This document shows, piece by piece, positions 44,454 to 54,293 of a DNA stretch of 64,000 nucleotides. This DNA is from an uncultured Rhodospirillales bacterium. Its GTDB lineage: Bacteria; Pseudomonadota; Alphaproteobacteria; Rhodospirillales; UBA2165. The stretch spans positions 536,150 to 600,149 of the forward strand of contig CAJXKD010000002.1 of the NCBI GenBank assembly GCA_913055735.1, read 5' to 3'. Positions within the stretch are counted from its first letter, which is position 1; each line of letters begins with the position of its first letter. The notes under the pieces are model-generated. The model saw nothing but the letters and a program-made list of their open reading frames with translations. It ran no database searches and was not told where the DNA came from. A program made the translations under genes and the position numbers.

Positions 44454-45875
44454 TCAGACCGAGTAATACAGTTTGAACTCGACCGGATGCGGTGTGTGCT
44501 CCATGGCATACACTTCGTCCATCTTGAGGTCGATATAACCGTCGATCTGGTCGTCGCTGAACACGTCGCCCGCTTTCAGGAAGTCGCGGTCGGCGTCCAG
44601 GCTATCGAGGGCTTCACGCAAGCTGCCGCACACCGTTGGCACGCCCGCCAATTCCTCCGGCGGCAGATCGTACAAGTCCTTGTCCATGGCATCGCCCGGA
44701 TGGAGCTTGTTCTGAATACCGTCGAGGCCGGCCATCAACATGGCCGAGAAGGCGAGGTAGGGGTTCGCGCCCGGATCTGGGAATCGGATCTCGACGCGCT
44801 TGCCGTTGGGGTTGGTCGAGAAGGGGATACGGCAGGATGCCGAGCGGTTGCGCGCGGAGTAGGCGAGCAGCACCGGTGCCTCGAAGCCCGGGATCAACCG
44901 CTTGTAGCTGTTGGTCAGCGGGTTCGAGAAGGCGTTGATGGCCTTGGCGTGCTTAATGATGCCGCCGATGTAGTAAAGCGCGGTTTCCGACAGATCGGCA
45001 TAGCCCGATCCGGCGAAGGTCGGCTTGCCGTCCTTCCAGATGGACTGGTGGGTGTGCATGCCCGAGCCGTTGTCGCCGAAGATCGGCTTCGGCATGAACG
45101 TCGCGGTCTTGCCATATACGTGCGAGACCATGTGCACGACGTATTTGTAGATCTGCATGTTATCGGCCGAGCGGACCAGGGTATCGAACTTGATGCCCAG
45201 TTCGTTCTGCGACGGCGCCACCTCGTGGTGATGCTTTTCCATGATCAGACCCATTTCCTGGGCCGTGGTGACCATTTCGGAGCGCAGGTCCTGCATGGAA
45301 TCGACCGGCGGGACGGGGAAGTAACCGCCCTTGACCGGGGGACGGTGGCCGATATTGCCTTCGGCGAAGGTCTTGCCGCTGACGTAGGGACCTTCCTCGT
45401 GGTCGATTTCGAAGAAGGTGTGGTTCATGGAGACATCGAACCGCACGTCGTCGAACACGAAGAACTCGGCTTCGGGGCCGAAGAACGCCGTGTCGCCGAT
45501 ACCCGTGCTTTTCAGATAGGCTTCGGCGCGCTTGGCGAGCGAGCGCGGGTCGCGTCCGTAAGGCTGGCCGGACAGCGGATCGTGCACGTCGCAGTATAGG
45601 ATCATGGTCGGCTGCGCCGAGAACGGGTCCATGACGGCGGTGGTCGGATCGGGGATCAGCGACATGTCGGATTCGTTGATCGCCTTCCAGCCGGCGATGG
45701 AGGAACCGTCGAAAAAGATGCCGTCGGTGAAGGCAGCTTCGTCAATGGTGTCGGGAACCTGGGTCAGATGCTGCCATTTGCCCCTGGGGTCCGTGAATCG
45801 CAGGTCGACATGACGGACATCGTTTTCTTGGATGACCTTCGCCACATCTTCCGGTGTTTTGCAATTCAACGTCAT
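44454..45875 (-). CDS. glnA: Glutamine synthetase type I
   Basis: 473 residues. [20 protein letters not shown] start; [70 protein letters not shown] and the adenylylation-site region [10 protein letters not shown] (Tyr). Standard type I-beta enzyme regulated by adenylylation. Downstream of glnB in the same direction with 86 nt between, so nitrogen control is shared. Confidence 0.97.
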   Translation of the reverse strand: MTLNCKTPEDVAKVIQENDVRHVDLRFTDPRGKWQHLTQVPDTIDEAAFTDGIFFDGSSIAGWKAINESDMSLIPDPTTAVMDPFSAQPTMILYCDVHDPLSGQPYGRDPRSLAKRAEAYLKSTGIGDTAFFGPEAEFFVFDDVRFDVSMNHTFFEIDHEEGPYVSGKTFAEGNIGHRPPVKGGYFPVPPVDSMQDLRSEMVTTAQEMGLIMEKHHHEVAPSQNELGIKFDTLVRSADNMQIYKYVVHMVSHVYGKTATFMPKPIFGDNGSGMHTHQSIWKDGKPTFAGSGYADLSETALYYIGGIIKHAKAINAFSNPLTNSYKRLIPGFEAPVLLAYSARNRSASCRIPFSTNPNGKRVEIRFPDPGANPYLAFSAMLMAGLDGIQNKLHPGDAMDKDLYDLPPEELAGVPTVCGSLREALDSLDADRDFLKAGDVFSDDQIDGYIDLKMDEVYAMEHTPHPVEFKLYYSV

Positions 45876-45961
45876 ATCGTTGGTCCTTTCCTGTTCGTAT
45901 CAAATCGTCTCGTCGACGAATGTCTTTGGTGGTGTGTTTGGTTGTTGGATTATCGGAAATC

Positions 45962-46408
<447 letters not shown>

Positions 46409-46439
46409 TCATTAACCTTTTCAACAGGTTGAATTCGTG

Positions 46440-46455
46440 TGCTTCAAAGGGTGCA
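46440..46455. promoter_or_regulatory. NtrC-like enhancer site
   Basis: TGCTTCAAAGGGTGCA: imperfect dyad resembling the NtrC consensus TGCACC-N5-GGTGCA, with an outer GTGTGC/GCACAC extension. It lies about 50 bp upstream of the -24 element, which suits an enhancer site for the glnB promoter. Confidence 0.5.
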
Positions 46456-46616
46456 CACGGAAACGCCTGATTTTTGCCTAAATTTCGGGCAGTTGCTCAA
46501 AAAAGGAGATGGCGATTTAGATTAAGTGCGCCTCGGCGCAAGCTGCGGCATGTGATAGAAATCCAAAAACCAGGACGTAAAGGTCCAATGTTTAGATCCC
46601 CGGGGAGGACGTCTCT

Positions 46617-47780
46617 TTGAAACCCGCCAATTCCGTTCTGTCGAGTTACGGCACCACCATCTTCACGGTGATGTCGGCGCTGGCCGTCGAGCACAAGGCC
46701 ATCAATCTGGGGCAGGGGTTTCCCGATACGGACGGTCCCAAGGATATCCTCGAAACGGCGGCGCGCGCCTCCATCGAGGGGCCTAACCAGTATCCCCCGA
46801 TGATGGGCATCCCCGAACTGCGTCAGGCGGTGGCCCGCCACAACAAGCGGTTCTACGATCTCGATATCGATTGGCAGAGCGAAGTGATGGTGACCTCGGG
46901 GGCAACCGAGGCGTTGGCCGCGTGCCTGTTCGGCCTCATCGAGCCGGGCGACGAAGCGGTGCTGATCGAGCCGCTGTACGACAGCTATCTGCCGATCCTC
47001 AAACGCGCCGGCGGCGTTCCCAAACTGGTGCGCATCGAGCCGCCCAACTGGGAACTGCCACGAGAAGCATTGGAAGCGGCGTTTTCGGAGAAAACCAAGC
47101 TACTGATGCTCAACAGTCCGACCAATCCGGCGGCCAAGGTCTATTCCATGGAGGAATTGCAGTTCCTCGCCGGGTTACTCGAGAAATACGACGCCTACGC
47201 CATTTGCGACGAAGTTTACGAACATTTGGTGTTCGACGGACGTCCGCATATCCCGCTGATGACCTTGCCGGGGATGCGCGAACGCTGCCTGCGGATCGGA
47301 TCGGCTGGCAAGACCTTCTCGTTGACCGGATGGAAGGTCGGCTATGTCACCGCCGCGCCCGAACTGCTGACCGCGGCGGCCAAGGCACATCAGTTCCTCA
47401 CCTTCACCACGCCGCCCAATTTGCAGCACGCGGTGGCCTACGGCCTCAACAAGGAAGACGCCTATTTCGAGGATTTTGCGGCGAGCATGGAAGCAAAACG
47501 CACCCGTCTTGCCCAGGGGCTGGCAGAGGTCGGCTTCGACGTCATGGACAGCCAGGGCACCTATTTCATCGTTACCGATTTTCGGCCTCTCGGGTTCAAC
47601 GGTAACGATGTCGATTTTTGTACGCATTTGACGACCGAAGCGGGGGTCGCGGCGGTGCCGGTCAGCGCGTTTTATCAGGATGCCGACGTCGATCATTTTG
47701 CGCGCTTTTGCTTCTGCAAAAGCGACGATGTCCTCGATGCGGCCATCGACCGCATGGGAAAGCATTTCGGCGGGATTTAG
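46617..47780 (+). CDS. Class I/II pyridoxal-phosphate aminotransferase
   Basis: 387 residues from a TTG start 8 nt after GGAGG. INLGQGFPDTDGPKDI, VTSGATEALAACLFGLIEPG, LNSPTNPAAKVYS, ICDEVYEHLVFDG and the Schiff-base region SAGKTFSLTGWKVGY are intact. It is closest in style to DapC/YbdL-type and kynurenine/methionine aminotransferases, so a specific substrate cannot be given. Confidence 0.9.
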   Translation: MKPANSVLSSYGTTIFTVMSALAVEHKAINLGQGFPDTDGPKDILETAARASIEGPNQYPPMMGIPELRQAVARHNKRFYDLDIDWQSEVMVTSGATEALAACLFGLIEPGDEAVLIEPLYDSYLPILKRAGGVPKLVRIEPPNWELPREALEAAFSEKTKLLMLNSPTNPAAKVYSMEELQFLAGLLEKYDAYAICDEVYEHLVFDGRPHIPLMTLPGMRERCLRIGSAGKTFSLTGWKVGYVTAAPELLTAAAKAHQFLTFTTPPNLQHAVAYGLNKEDAYFEDFAASMEAKRTRLAQGLAEVGFDVMDSQGTYFIVTDFRPLGFNGNDVDFCTHLTTEAGVAAVPVSAFYQDADVDHFARFCFCKSDDVLDAAIDRMGKHFGGI

Positions 47781-47794
47781 ATTTCCGTCGTTAG

Positions 47795-48808
47795 TTAAAC
47801 AGTAGGCCGCCAGACGATCAGCGAATAGGCCTCCTGGAACGGGCTGCCGAAACCGGTGCGCCGGGCCGCCAAAATTTCGACGCGGCCGGCATTTTCAAGT
47901 TCCCGCAATTCCGTAAGAAAGCCTGATAAGTAATTGCGCTTATTGTGGTATTCGAGCGCGACACTGTCGAATTCGTTGTTCGGATCGTACAATTCCGCGA
48001 TGGGTTCCAGATGAACGCAAATACGCGGCCCTGCATCCATGAGGAAGGCGAGCAGCGGGCCGAAGCGGTTGCCGAGTTGCTCGAGGGCATGAAGCGTCAC
48101 GACGGCTGTGTCGGCGGTTACCGGTAACCGGTCGGCGCCCTCCATGGTGAGCATGTCGAGATTGGCGCCGGCGATGTTGCCTTTCGCCGCATCGATCTCG
48201 GTCACGATCTCTTGCGAGGATTTCGCCCAATCGCACCCAACCAGCGGCGTGTCGGGGAACATGTCGCGCAGCAGCAGCAGGTTGGCCCCGGTGCCGCAGC
48301 CGAGTTCTACGACCCGGTCGGCGCCGAGCACGTACCTCGAGAAAATGACCCGGCACAGGGCGCGATGCAGCCGGTATTCGAAGGTGCCATCGGGCACGCG
48401 GATATACCGGCCGTTCAGGCGCAGCGTATCGTGGCGGAAATATTGGGGCATGACGCTTTCGGCGCTGACCCCGTCGCGGTCGACCCGGTCGAGGACTTCC
48501 TGCCAACCCGCTTGCCACCGCGCCTGCCTTTCAGGACCTGTGCGCTGCAGCACGTCGTCGGTCAGCGCGTCACGTGCCTTTTGCAGCCATGCTGTCCGTT
48601 CGGCGGTAGTCAGTTCGCGATACAGCAAGCCTTCCAGATCTTCGTGCCGCAAAACGCGGCTGACGTTTTCAACGGGCATACCGAGTAGCCCGGCGATATC
48701 GATTGCCGTGATCGCGCGGTCGAACTCGGCAAGCGTGCTTGTGGCATGCGCTTTAGGCCGCGCGGGCTTTGGCCGTGGGGACGATACGGTAGGGCTGTGC
48801 ATATTCAT
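47795..48808 (-). CDS. SAM-dependent methyltransferase (glycan cluster)
   Basis: 337 residues from the ATG at 48808 (MNMHSPTVSS), overlapping the upstream oxygenase gene by 56 nt. The SAM-binding motif is VVELGCGTGANLLLLRDMFP near residue 180, then LVGCDWAKSS and ANLDMLTMEG. An N-terminal ~130 residues precede it (including VFSRYVLG-like FSRYVLGAD). Probably methylates a sugar or other surface group; acceptor unknown. The long open frame continuing upstream to 49405 is only the overlap with the oxygenase gene. Confidence 0.8.
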   Translation of the reverse strand: MNMHSPTVSSPRPKPARPKAHATSTLAEFDRAITAIDIAGLLGMPVENVSRVLRHEDLEGLLYRELTTAERTAWLQKARDALTDDVLQRTGPERQARWQAGWQEVLDRVDRDGVSAESVMPQYFRHDTLRLNGRYIRVPDGTFEYRLHRALCRVIFSRYVLGADRVVELGCGTGANLLLLRDMFPDTPLVGCDWAKSSQEIVTEIDAAKGNIAGANLDMLTMEGADRLPVTADTAVVTLHALEQLGNRFGPLLAFLMDAGPRICVHLEPIAELYDPNNEFDSVALEYHNKRNYLSGFLTELRELENAGRVEILAARRTGFGSPFQEAYSLIVWRPTV

Positions 48809-49727
48809 TGCGTAATGTCTCGTCTGAACCGGTGAAGGGTTGCAATTCGGCGTCGGTGTCGATGTCCATGCCGCGCCCGATTTCGGACCACGCATCAAAG
48901 GACAGGTAGTTGTCTTCGCGGGTTCCCGGCGCGGGCGCATCGGATGGGACCGACGTCGCGGCAATAAACCGGAAATCGATGGAAAGGCGCAGGCCCGGCT
49001 TGGTCTTTTTTGTGGCATGCACCAGGAAGGGATCGGCAAGCAGGATATCGCCGTTGGTGAAGCCGGCTTTGCGGTACGGCGTGCCGTTCTTGATGAGGTC
49101 GCGTCCGAGCAGGAAATCGTCCAATGGACCCAGCAGATCTTCAGGGAACTCGCGGGGTTCGATCCAGTCGACGCCGATGTTCTTGGTATCGCCGAAGACG
49201 GGCAAAAACACCATGATTGCGCCGGCCGGTTCGCCGGCCCAAACGTCACTGTGGTATTTAGTCGAGGCACGCGGGCGGGCGTCGACGCGGGGATCGGGGC
49301 GGCCCTGTACCAGGCGGATATTGACCGGCGCGTGAATACCGGAGGCTTTCTTGTCCAACCCTGCGGTGGCGAATACATCGGAAACCGCCGCGTGCACTGC
49401 CCCATAGGCGGTACATGTGGTGCGCTTCGGCAGGACCAGACCGTTCGGCGTGATGTTCGGCAGGCGTAGGATGTCGGCGGCGTAGGCGCTCAGGACATCG
49501 CCTTCGTTGACGGCGCCGATGACCGGATCGAATTGGTTGAGCGTTTCGACGAGGTAGGCACCGACGGCGTCCCGCAGCCGGGCGAACCGGGTGGGGTCGA
49601 GCGCCGCCGATTTGAGGAGGGGAAAATCCTGGCTCAAGTCGAGCGTGTCCGCGATGTCGTCGAGACGGGCCGCGCGTTCGGGGAAATGCCCCCTCTTATT
49701 CAGTTTGATTTTGTTTTTCATGGTCAT
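48753..49727 (-). CDS. Putative 2-oxoglutarate/Fe(II)-type oxygenase (phytanoyl-CoA dioxygenase-like)
   Basis: 324 residues. The iron triad is plausible: YHSDVW supplies HxD near residue 158, and LVHATKKTKPGLRLSIDFRF supplies the distal His and the Arg that holds 2-oxoglutarate. Lys-rich start MTMKNKIKLNKRG. It is in a glycan-modification operon, so hydroxylation of a sugar or lipid moiety is a reasonable guess. Overlaps the methyltransferase gene at its 3' end and the glycosyltransferase-like gene by 4 nt at its 5' end. Confidence 0.7.
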   Translation of the reverse strand: MTMKNKIKLNKRGHFPERAARLDDIADTLDLSQDFPLLKSAALDPTRFARLRDAVGAYLVETLNQFDPVIGAVNEGDVLSAYAADILRLPNITPNGLVLPKRTTCTAYGAVHAAVSDVFATAGLDKKASGIHAPVNIRLVQGRPDPRVDARPRASTKYHSDVWAGEPAGAIMVFLPVFGDTKNIGVDWIEPREFPEDLLGPLDDFLLGRDLIKNGTPYRKAGFTNGDILLADPFLVHATKKTKPGLRLSIDFRFIAATSVPSDAPAPGTREDNYLSFDAWSEIGRGMDIDTDAELQPFTGSDETLRNEYAQPYRIVPTAKARAA

Positions 49728-50881
49728 GCTGCTGCCGTTCCAGCCCGGATCGGGGCGAGTTGTTGGGCGTCGAGTTGCGGGGAAAGAAAGGTTTCGATTG
49801 GGCCGGCGTAGGACTTGATGTAGGCCAACATGCTTGCATCGAGATGGCCGGCATTTGCGATAATGCGTTCGACGAGATCATAGGCATCGCCGATAAGCCT
49901 ATCGGCAGCGTGCTCAGCTTTTTGCCAATCGGACATTTCGGCGCCGTGAAACCGGATTGGTTTCTCTGCGAAATGACGGTGGCGGCTATGCGTCGACGTG
50001 AGTGCAAAAAGCGCCAGGTCCTTCGGCGTCGGACGTCCGCCAATGGGCCTGTCCGCTTGATGCTCGGCGCCCGACAGTTTCATCACGAGGACGTCGTCCG
50101 AATCCGTGATCAGGTCGATGTCGTCATCCGGCCAGGCACGGAGGGCCAGATCGTAATCCATGGTGCTTTGCAGGGTCGTCATGCCCGGTGAGACGGCGAT
50201 GGCGAGGGGGTGCGGGATAAAGGAACGCGCGAGGAAACTGGTGTGACCCGCCTGCCAGCAAACTTGGCTCGGGTAGGGCGAGAACGCTTCGGCATCAACA
50301 AAAAAGGAGCGGGTTATGGGGTGAAGATGCGCCATGAGATTGTCGATCGCGTCGCACGGGGAGAACATGTTGTTGCCAACCAGATCTCGAACGATCTCCG
50401 TCGCGCCCGATTTATCGAGCCGCAGCACATCGACCATGACGGCTTTCTTGCCGGCTTTCAGACGTTGGAGCATTCCCTCGAACGCGCCGTTCGCCAGAAC
50501 GAAATTGCTGTCCAACAGGACAAGGACCGCACCCGGCTCGTCGATCAGGTCGCTGATCAGCGATTTCAGACAATGGTGTTGGATTTCATATTTGAGGGCC
50601 GGCGATTCGAGACCCCGGACATGACCGGGCAACTTCTGGTCGCCGACGGTTATCTGGCTAAAATCATGCATTTGGACGTGTGCGTGGTCACCGAGTGCCA
50701 CCTTAAATTCCGCACCGAAACGTCCCTTTGTTTTGCGGTCAGTATAGATGTGAAAAGTGACGGGGCCGTGACAGGCCAAGGCGGGCACATTGCCGCTCAG
50801 CCGCAAGGTGGGAGCCACCGTATCCAAATAATCCCGGGCAAATTCGTCGCCCCATATGAGGGTAAAGACGTGGTAGCTCAT
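49724..50881 (-). CDS. Hypothetical protein, possibly glycosyltransferase-like
   Basis: 385 residues from the ATG at 50881 (MSYHVFTLIWGDEFARDYLD), overlapping the upstream gene by 4 nt (ATGA). A nucleotide-sugar transferase-like topology is suggested by VTFHIYTDRKTKGRF early and the AVLVLLDSNFVLANGAFEGM segment in the position of a DxD strand. No clear motif confirms this. Its coupling to flanking glycosyltransferase and oxygenase genes supports a glycan role. Confidence 0.6.
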   Translation of the reverse strand: MSYHVFTLIWGDEFARDYLDTVAPTLRLSGNVPALACHGPVTFHIYTDRKTKGRFGAEFKVALGDHAHVQMHDFSQITVGDQKLPGHVRGLESPALKYEIQHHCLKSLISDLIDEPGAVLVLLDSNFVLANGAFEGMLQRLKAGKKAVMVDVLRLDKSGATEIVRDLVGNNMFSPCDAIDNLMAHLHPITRSFFVDAEAFSPYPSQVCWQAGHTSFLARSFIPHPLAIAVSPGMTTLQSTMDYDLALRAWPDDDIDLITDSDDVLVMKLSGAEHQADRPIGGRPTPKDLALFALTSTHSRHRHFAEKPIRFHGAEMSDWQKAEHAADRLIGDAYDLVERIIANAGHLDASMLAYIKSYAGPIETFLSPQLDAQQLAPIRAGTAAA

Positions 50882-51888
50882 ACGGTGCAGACCTGGTTCG
50901 GGTTTTGGGCCAGGCGGTCCAAAACCAATTGCCAATACGAAGTCGCGGAGTAGGCCGTGACGGCCTTGCGGTGCCCTTCTTCTGCGATCCGCCGCCGCGC
51001 CGGTTCATCCGTCAGATAGTGTTGGGTGAGGTGCAGCAGGTCGCGTTCGGTTTCGAATTCAACGTAGTGGACGCCGGGCGTCAGCCAGCGGCGCGTCTCC
51101 GGGTTGCTCTGCTCTAGTAATAAGGCACCTGAATAAAGGGCTTCGAAGACACGTCCTTTGCACTGAAAGCCGTCTTCATCGAAAACGGGCCGTGCAAAAT
51201 TTACGACGATCTTCGAGGCACGCATGATCGCGGCGTATTCATCGAGTGGAACGGCGCTTTCACCATGGCCGCCACCGACCCGCACCGAAACGCCTGCTTC
51301 CTTTAGAAGGCCGAGGGCAAGTTTGCGGCCCGGATATCTGGCCAACGATCCTAAGAAGCTTACGTCAATAACGGGCGCCGACGCCGATGGATAAAACGTA
51401 GCTGCATCCTGTGGCGTCCAGACCGGGAGGCACTTGCTCGTATCCTTGATCGCTTTCAGAACGTTCGTATATGAATCCTGGAGAAGCGCGAGGTCCAACA
51501 CAGACGAATACCGTTCGATATGTTTGGCGGAACGTGTATCGAAGGTATCGGGGAAAAGGCCGACAACCTTGATACCCAAGTGCTCACGGATGTGGGCGAG
51601 AGTTTCCGGCGACGCATGATGATCGACACCACGGGTTAGGGAAATGAATAGAACGTCCGGCCTTTCCCGTTCGCATTGATCGATTAACGCCGGATCGTAT
51701 GGGGGCGGGTTTTGCAGAAGATAATCGTCAATAAAAAAGTAAGTTTGCGTCGCCAAGCCGGTGGCTTCGAGGGACGCAAACAAGTTGTGATGGGCGTCGC
51801 TGGGACCTTTGCGCGGGTCGAAGTCGGCCCACTTGCCGGTGACGAATAAAATGTTTGGACAATCGTTTTCCGATAGCAATTGCGGCAC
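50878..51888 (-). CDS. Glycosyltransferase-like protein (CgeB/Glyco_trans_1_2 type)
   Basis: 336 residues if started at the GTG at 51888; the TTG at 51879 or a longer upstream frame are possible. The second half has the GT-B end typical of CgeB-like transferases: DVSFLGSLARYPGRKLALGL, then KIVVNFARP, FQCKGRVFEALYSGALLLEQ and VHYVEFETERDLLHLTQHYL. Begins PNILFVTGKWADFDPRKGP. The start is close to the divergent sulfotransferase-like gene (about 20 nt apart), leaving no room for two separate promoters. Confidence 0.75.
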   Translation of the reverse strand: MPQLLSENDCPNILFVTGKWADFDPRKGPSDAHHNLFASLEATGLATQTYFFIDDYLLQNPPPYDPALIDQCERERPDVLFISLTRGVDHHASPETLAHIREHLGIKVVGLFPDTFDTRSAKHIERYSSVLDLALLQDSYTNVLKAIKDTSKCLPVWTPQDAATFYPSASAPVIDVSFLGSLARYPGRKLALGLLKEAGVSVRVGGGHGESAVPLDEYAAIMRASKIVVNFARPVFDEDGFQCKGRVFEALYSGALLLEQSNPETRRWLTPGVHYVEFETERDLLHLTQHYLTDEPARRRIAEEGHRKAVTAYSATSYWQLVLDRLAQNPNQVCTV

Positions 51889-51909
51889 TCGGTCTCGAGG
51901 GGCAACCCC

Positions 51910-52734
51910 GTGACGCGGTATTTCATTGCCACCTCGTGGGGCCGGACCGCCAACTTCTGGTTGGCGAGGGTGCTCAATTCCCATCCCGATATACTATGTG
52001 CCTATGGACCCGATCTTGCTCCGTCGAAGCTTCCCGGCGCGGCCACGACCGAAGAGTTGAATCTCCGCCACCATCAGGACGGCGATCGGTTGGCCAGGAT
52101 GCCCGTCGACGACTACTTCGACATCATGGAAACAGAGGGTAAATTTAAGGTATACGGCTCCGTTCACGCGTTTTTCCCGGACAAATTGGTCGCCGAGCCG
52201 ACGCGGCGAGCCTATACCCTCGTGAATCTCATCCGGCATCCGGTCGAGCGGGTGGCCTCGCTGGTGACATGGTGGCAGTGGGAAATCGGCGTTAACCGCC
52301 AAGCCCGTTTGTCCTATCAGCGCAGATTCTTCGATACGGCCGAGGAAGCCCAGGTTATCGAAGCGCGCTTTAATGTCGATTTTACCCAGGACCCCAATTG
52401 GTTGTTTTTCAACGCCGTCATGTCGTTAGGCTGGGACCGCCGGGATTTCGATTTAGGCTTGTACCAAGTCCCGATGGAGAGAATGACCACGGATAGAGAT
52501 TTTTTCTGTGACTTGTTTCACCGTCTAGCCGGAGACGAGGTGTCTCCGGAACCGCTATTCGAAACGGATCTCTTTGATCAGCGGATGAACCGAAGCACAC
52601 GGCGTTCAGATAACGTTCAGACGATCTATGAGGCCTGGGAGCCGTGGCAGAAAACTCTGTTTCAATGGGCGATCCGCCAATTCGATCTTGGCGACGCTTA
52701 CGCCGAATTGGGATATGAGGTCCCCGCAGCTTGA
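51910..52734 (+). CDS. Sulfotransferase-like protein
   Basis: 274 residues from a GTG at 51910 (TRYFIATSWGRTANFWLARV), preceded by GAGGGG. The P-loop-like 5'-phosphosulfate site appears as SWGRTANFWLARVLNSHPDI and the 3'-phosphate motif as NLIRHPVERVASLVTWW. Together these are typical of bacterial sulfotransferases using PAPS. It is the only + strand gene in the glycan cluster, divergent from the CgeB-like gene. Likely sulfates a surface glycan; acceptor unknown. Confidence 0.72.
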   Translation: MTRYFIATSWGRTANFWLARVLNSHPDILCAYGPDLAPSKLPGAATTEELNLRHHQDGDRLARMPVDDYFDIMETEGKFKVYGSVHAFFPDKLVAEPTRRAYTLVNLIRHPVERVASLVTWWQWEIGVNRQARLSYQRRFFDTAEEAQVIEARFNVDFTQDPNWLFFNAVMSLGWDRRDFDLGLYQVPMERMTTDRDFFCDLFHRLAGDEVSPEPLFETDLFDQRMNRSTRRSDNVQTIYEAWEPWQKTLFQWAIRQFDLGDAYAELGYEVPAA

Positions 52735-52749
52735 CCGCGGATTGTGCCG

Positions 52750-53889
52750 TCAGCCGGCATTCACCCAGATATTGGCGTCACCCCGTTGGGCCGGGAAACT
52801 GTCCGGCAACAAGGCGCTTTTGCAGCGGCGCAGGTTCTTGAAATACTGGGGCGGGAAACCCCCAGGGCCTTCATGGTCGGTCTGGTGGTTCTGTTCGAAG
52901 AACAGGCCCGTTCGCCCAAGGTAGGATTGGATCAGCTTGCAGTAGGCATTGATCTGCGCGTCCGACATCTCGGACATGGACAAGGTGTTGATCACCAGAT
53001 CCGCGTGGCGGTGCCCGAGATCCATGTTGGCCAAAAGGTGGTTGGGGACAAAGGTAAAGCCTTCGGTTGCCGGGAGAACGAAAGGCGAATTTCCGGTCTT
53101 CGCGCCATCTACTAGTAGATTTTCGCTGCTGGGGAACAGCGTCTGGCAATAGATCGCCGAGAAGACGAGCGATTCTGGAAGATCGACGATGACATATCGA
53201 ATTGGCCGCTGCAGCGCGCGGAACAGATGATAAGCGAGACCGCCGAACCCGCCACCGATCTCAACGATCAGGAGCGGTTCGTCACCGTGCTCCAATTCGC
53301 GCAGATGATTGATCACGCCGTTCTCGAACAGCAGGCACAAGCGTTCCTGATAACTGTAGGTATCGTAGTTGACGATGGTGCCGTCCATGAGCCAACCGAT
53401 CTCGCCGAATTTCGCTGGTGGCCGGGCCCGCAGCTCCTCGGGGAGTGCGTTGGCGACGGAAACATAATCGAAAACCGACTGATCCGGCGCACCTACCAAA
53501 AGGCGCAGGATGTCGTCGAGATTCTCCGGCAGTTTCTCGGCGATCCAGGGCCGTCGCGACGCGAAATCAAGGGTCGCCAGCTGATAGCCGGTAAAGGCTT
53601 GGCCATAAAGGCGCAATTTCCGGATGATGTCGCGGTCGCGCCGCATGACCAGCTCGAAGGAGGTCATCATATTGTGCGTACTGCCGTCGATCTCGAAGGA
53701 GGGCTGGGTATCCGGATGCCAACCGGCATCGGGGACGATCACCTCGTGATCGGCTGTGCCGGAGGCAATCAAGCGGTCACGGACATCCAGGCATCTCTCG
53801 ATGCCGTCTATGACGTCGCAGGCCAGTGAAAATTCCGTATCGGTAAGTTCCGACGTCTGGTCGGAAAAGGCGAACCCCTCGAATGCCAT
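52750..53889 (-). CDS. Putative sugar O-methyltransferase
   Basis: 379 residues. The SAM-binding strand is LLIVEIGGGFGGLAYHLFRA near residue 207, followed by YVIVDLPESLVFSAIYCQTL and, near the end, LVINTLSMSEMSDAQINAY and GLFFEQNHQTD. These are hallmarks of the sugar O-methyltransferase family seen in polysaccharide clusters. Convergent with the sulfotransferase-like gene (15 nt apart). Methylates an unknown sugar. Confidence 0.82.
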   Translation of the reverse strand: MAFEGFAFSDQTSELTDTEFSLACDVIDGIERCLDVRDRLIASGTADHEVIVPDAGWHPDTQPSFEIDGSTHNMMTSFELVMRRDRDIIRKLRLYGQAFTGYQLATLDFASRRPWIAEKLPENLDDILRLLVGAPDQSVFDYVSVANALPEELRARPPAKFGEIGWLMDGTIVNYDTYSYQERLCLLFENGVINHLRELEHGDEPLLIVEIGGGFGGLAYHLFRALQRPIRYVIVDLPESLVFSAIYCQTLFPSSENLLVDGAKTGNSPFVLPATEGFTFVPNHLLANMDLGHRHADLVINTLSMSEMSDAQINAYCKLIQSYLGRTGLFFEQNHQTDHEGPGGFPPQYFKNLRRCKSALLPDSFPAQRGDANIWVNAG

Positions 53890-54060
53890 GGCTATTTTTC
53901 AGTCTCTCCAAAGCCGGCGGCCAGAACAGCATGGCGGGGATTAACGGACGGTAAAATCCGCAGGCGCGAACAGTGGATTTCGCCGCGAGTTTGAGCCCCA
54001 TAAGGGGCGGATTACGGCGCTTGACGGGTCATGGCTGTCGGTCTACACAGAGCCCATTGT

Positions 54061-54138
54061 GGCGAACGTAGCTCAACTGGTTAGAGCACCGGCTTGTGGT
54101 GCCGGGGGTTGGGGGTTCGAGTCCCCTCGTTCGCCCCA
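54061..54138 (+). tRNA. tRNA-His (GTG anticodon)
   Basis: Acceptor stem GCGAACG/CGTTCGC with the extra 5' G at 54061 opposite C73, characteristic of tRNA-His. The anticodon arm is CCGGC-TTGTGGT-GCCGG with GTG; the T arm is GGGGG-TTCGAGT-CCCC-type; CCA is encoded (54136-54138). Confidence 0.97.
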
Positions 54139-54293
54139 TCGCATCGGTTTACCCGCCCTCCAGCCGTCAGGCGAAGGACAATCGGATTAATGCGTTATTC
54201 GGCTTTTTCCTTTGGATCGGAAACCGGCTTCTTTACATTTTCAATCCACGGCGGCTGTACCTGGGACCGCCACGTGAGCAGGAGACTGCCTCC

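Noticed and set aside
48809..49405. Upstream extension of the 47795 methyltransferase
   Set aside because: That part is out of frame with the real oxygenase gene covering it and reads as low-complexity sequence.
54061..54138. tRNA-Sec (selC)
   Set aside because: The anticodon is GTG and the arms have normal tRNA-His dimensions; no other tRNA was seen.
54096..54293. N-terminal extension of transketolase
   Set aside because: It would overlap tRNA-His and has no family similarity; ATG 54294 has a good ribosome binding site.
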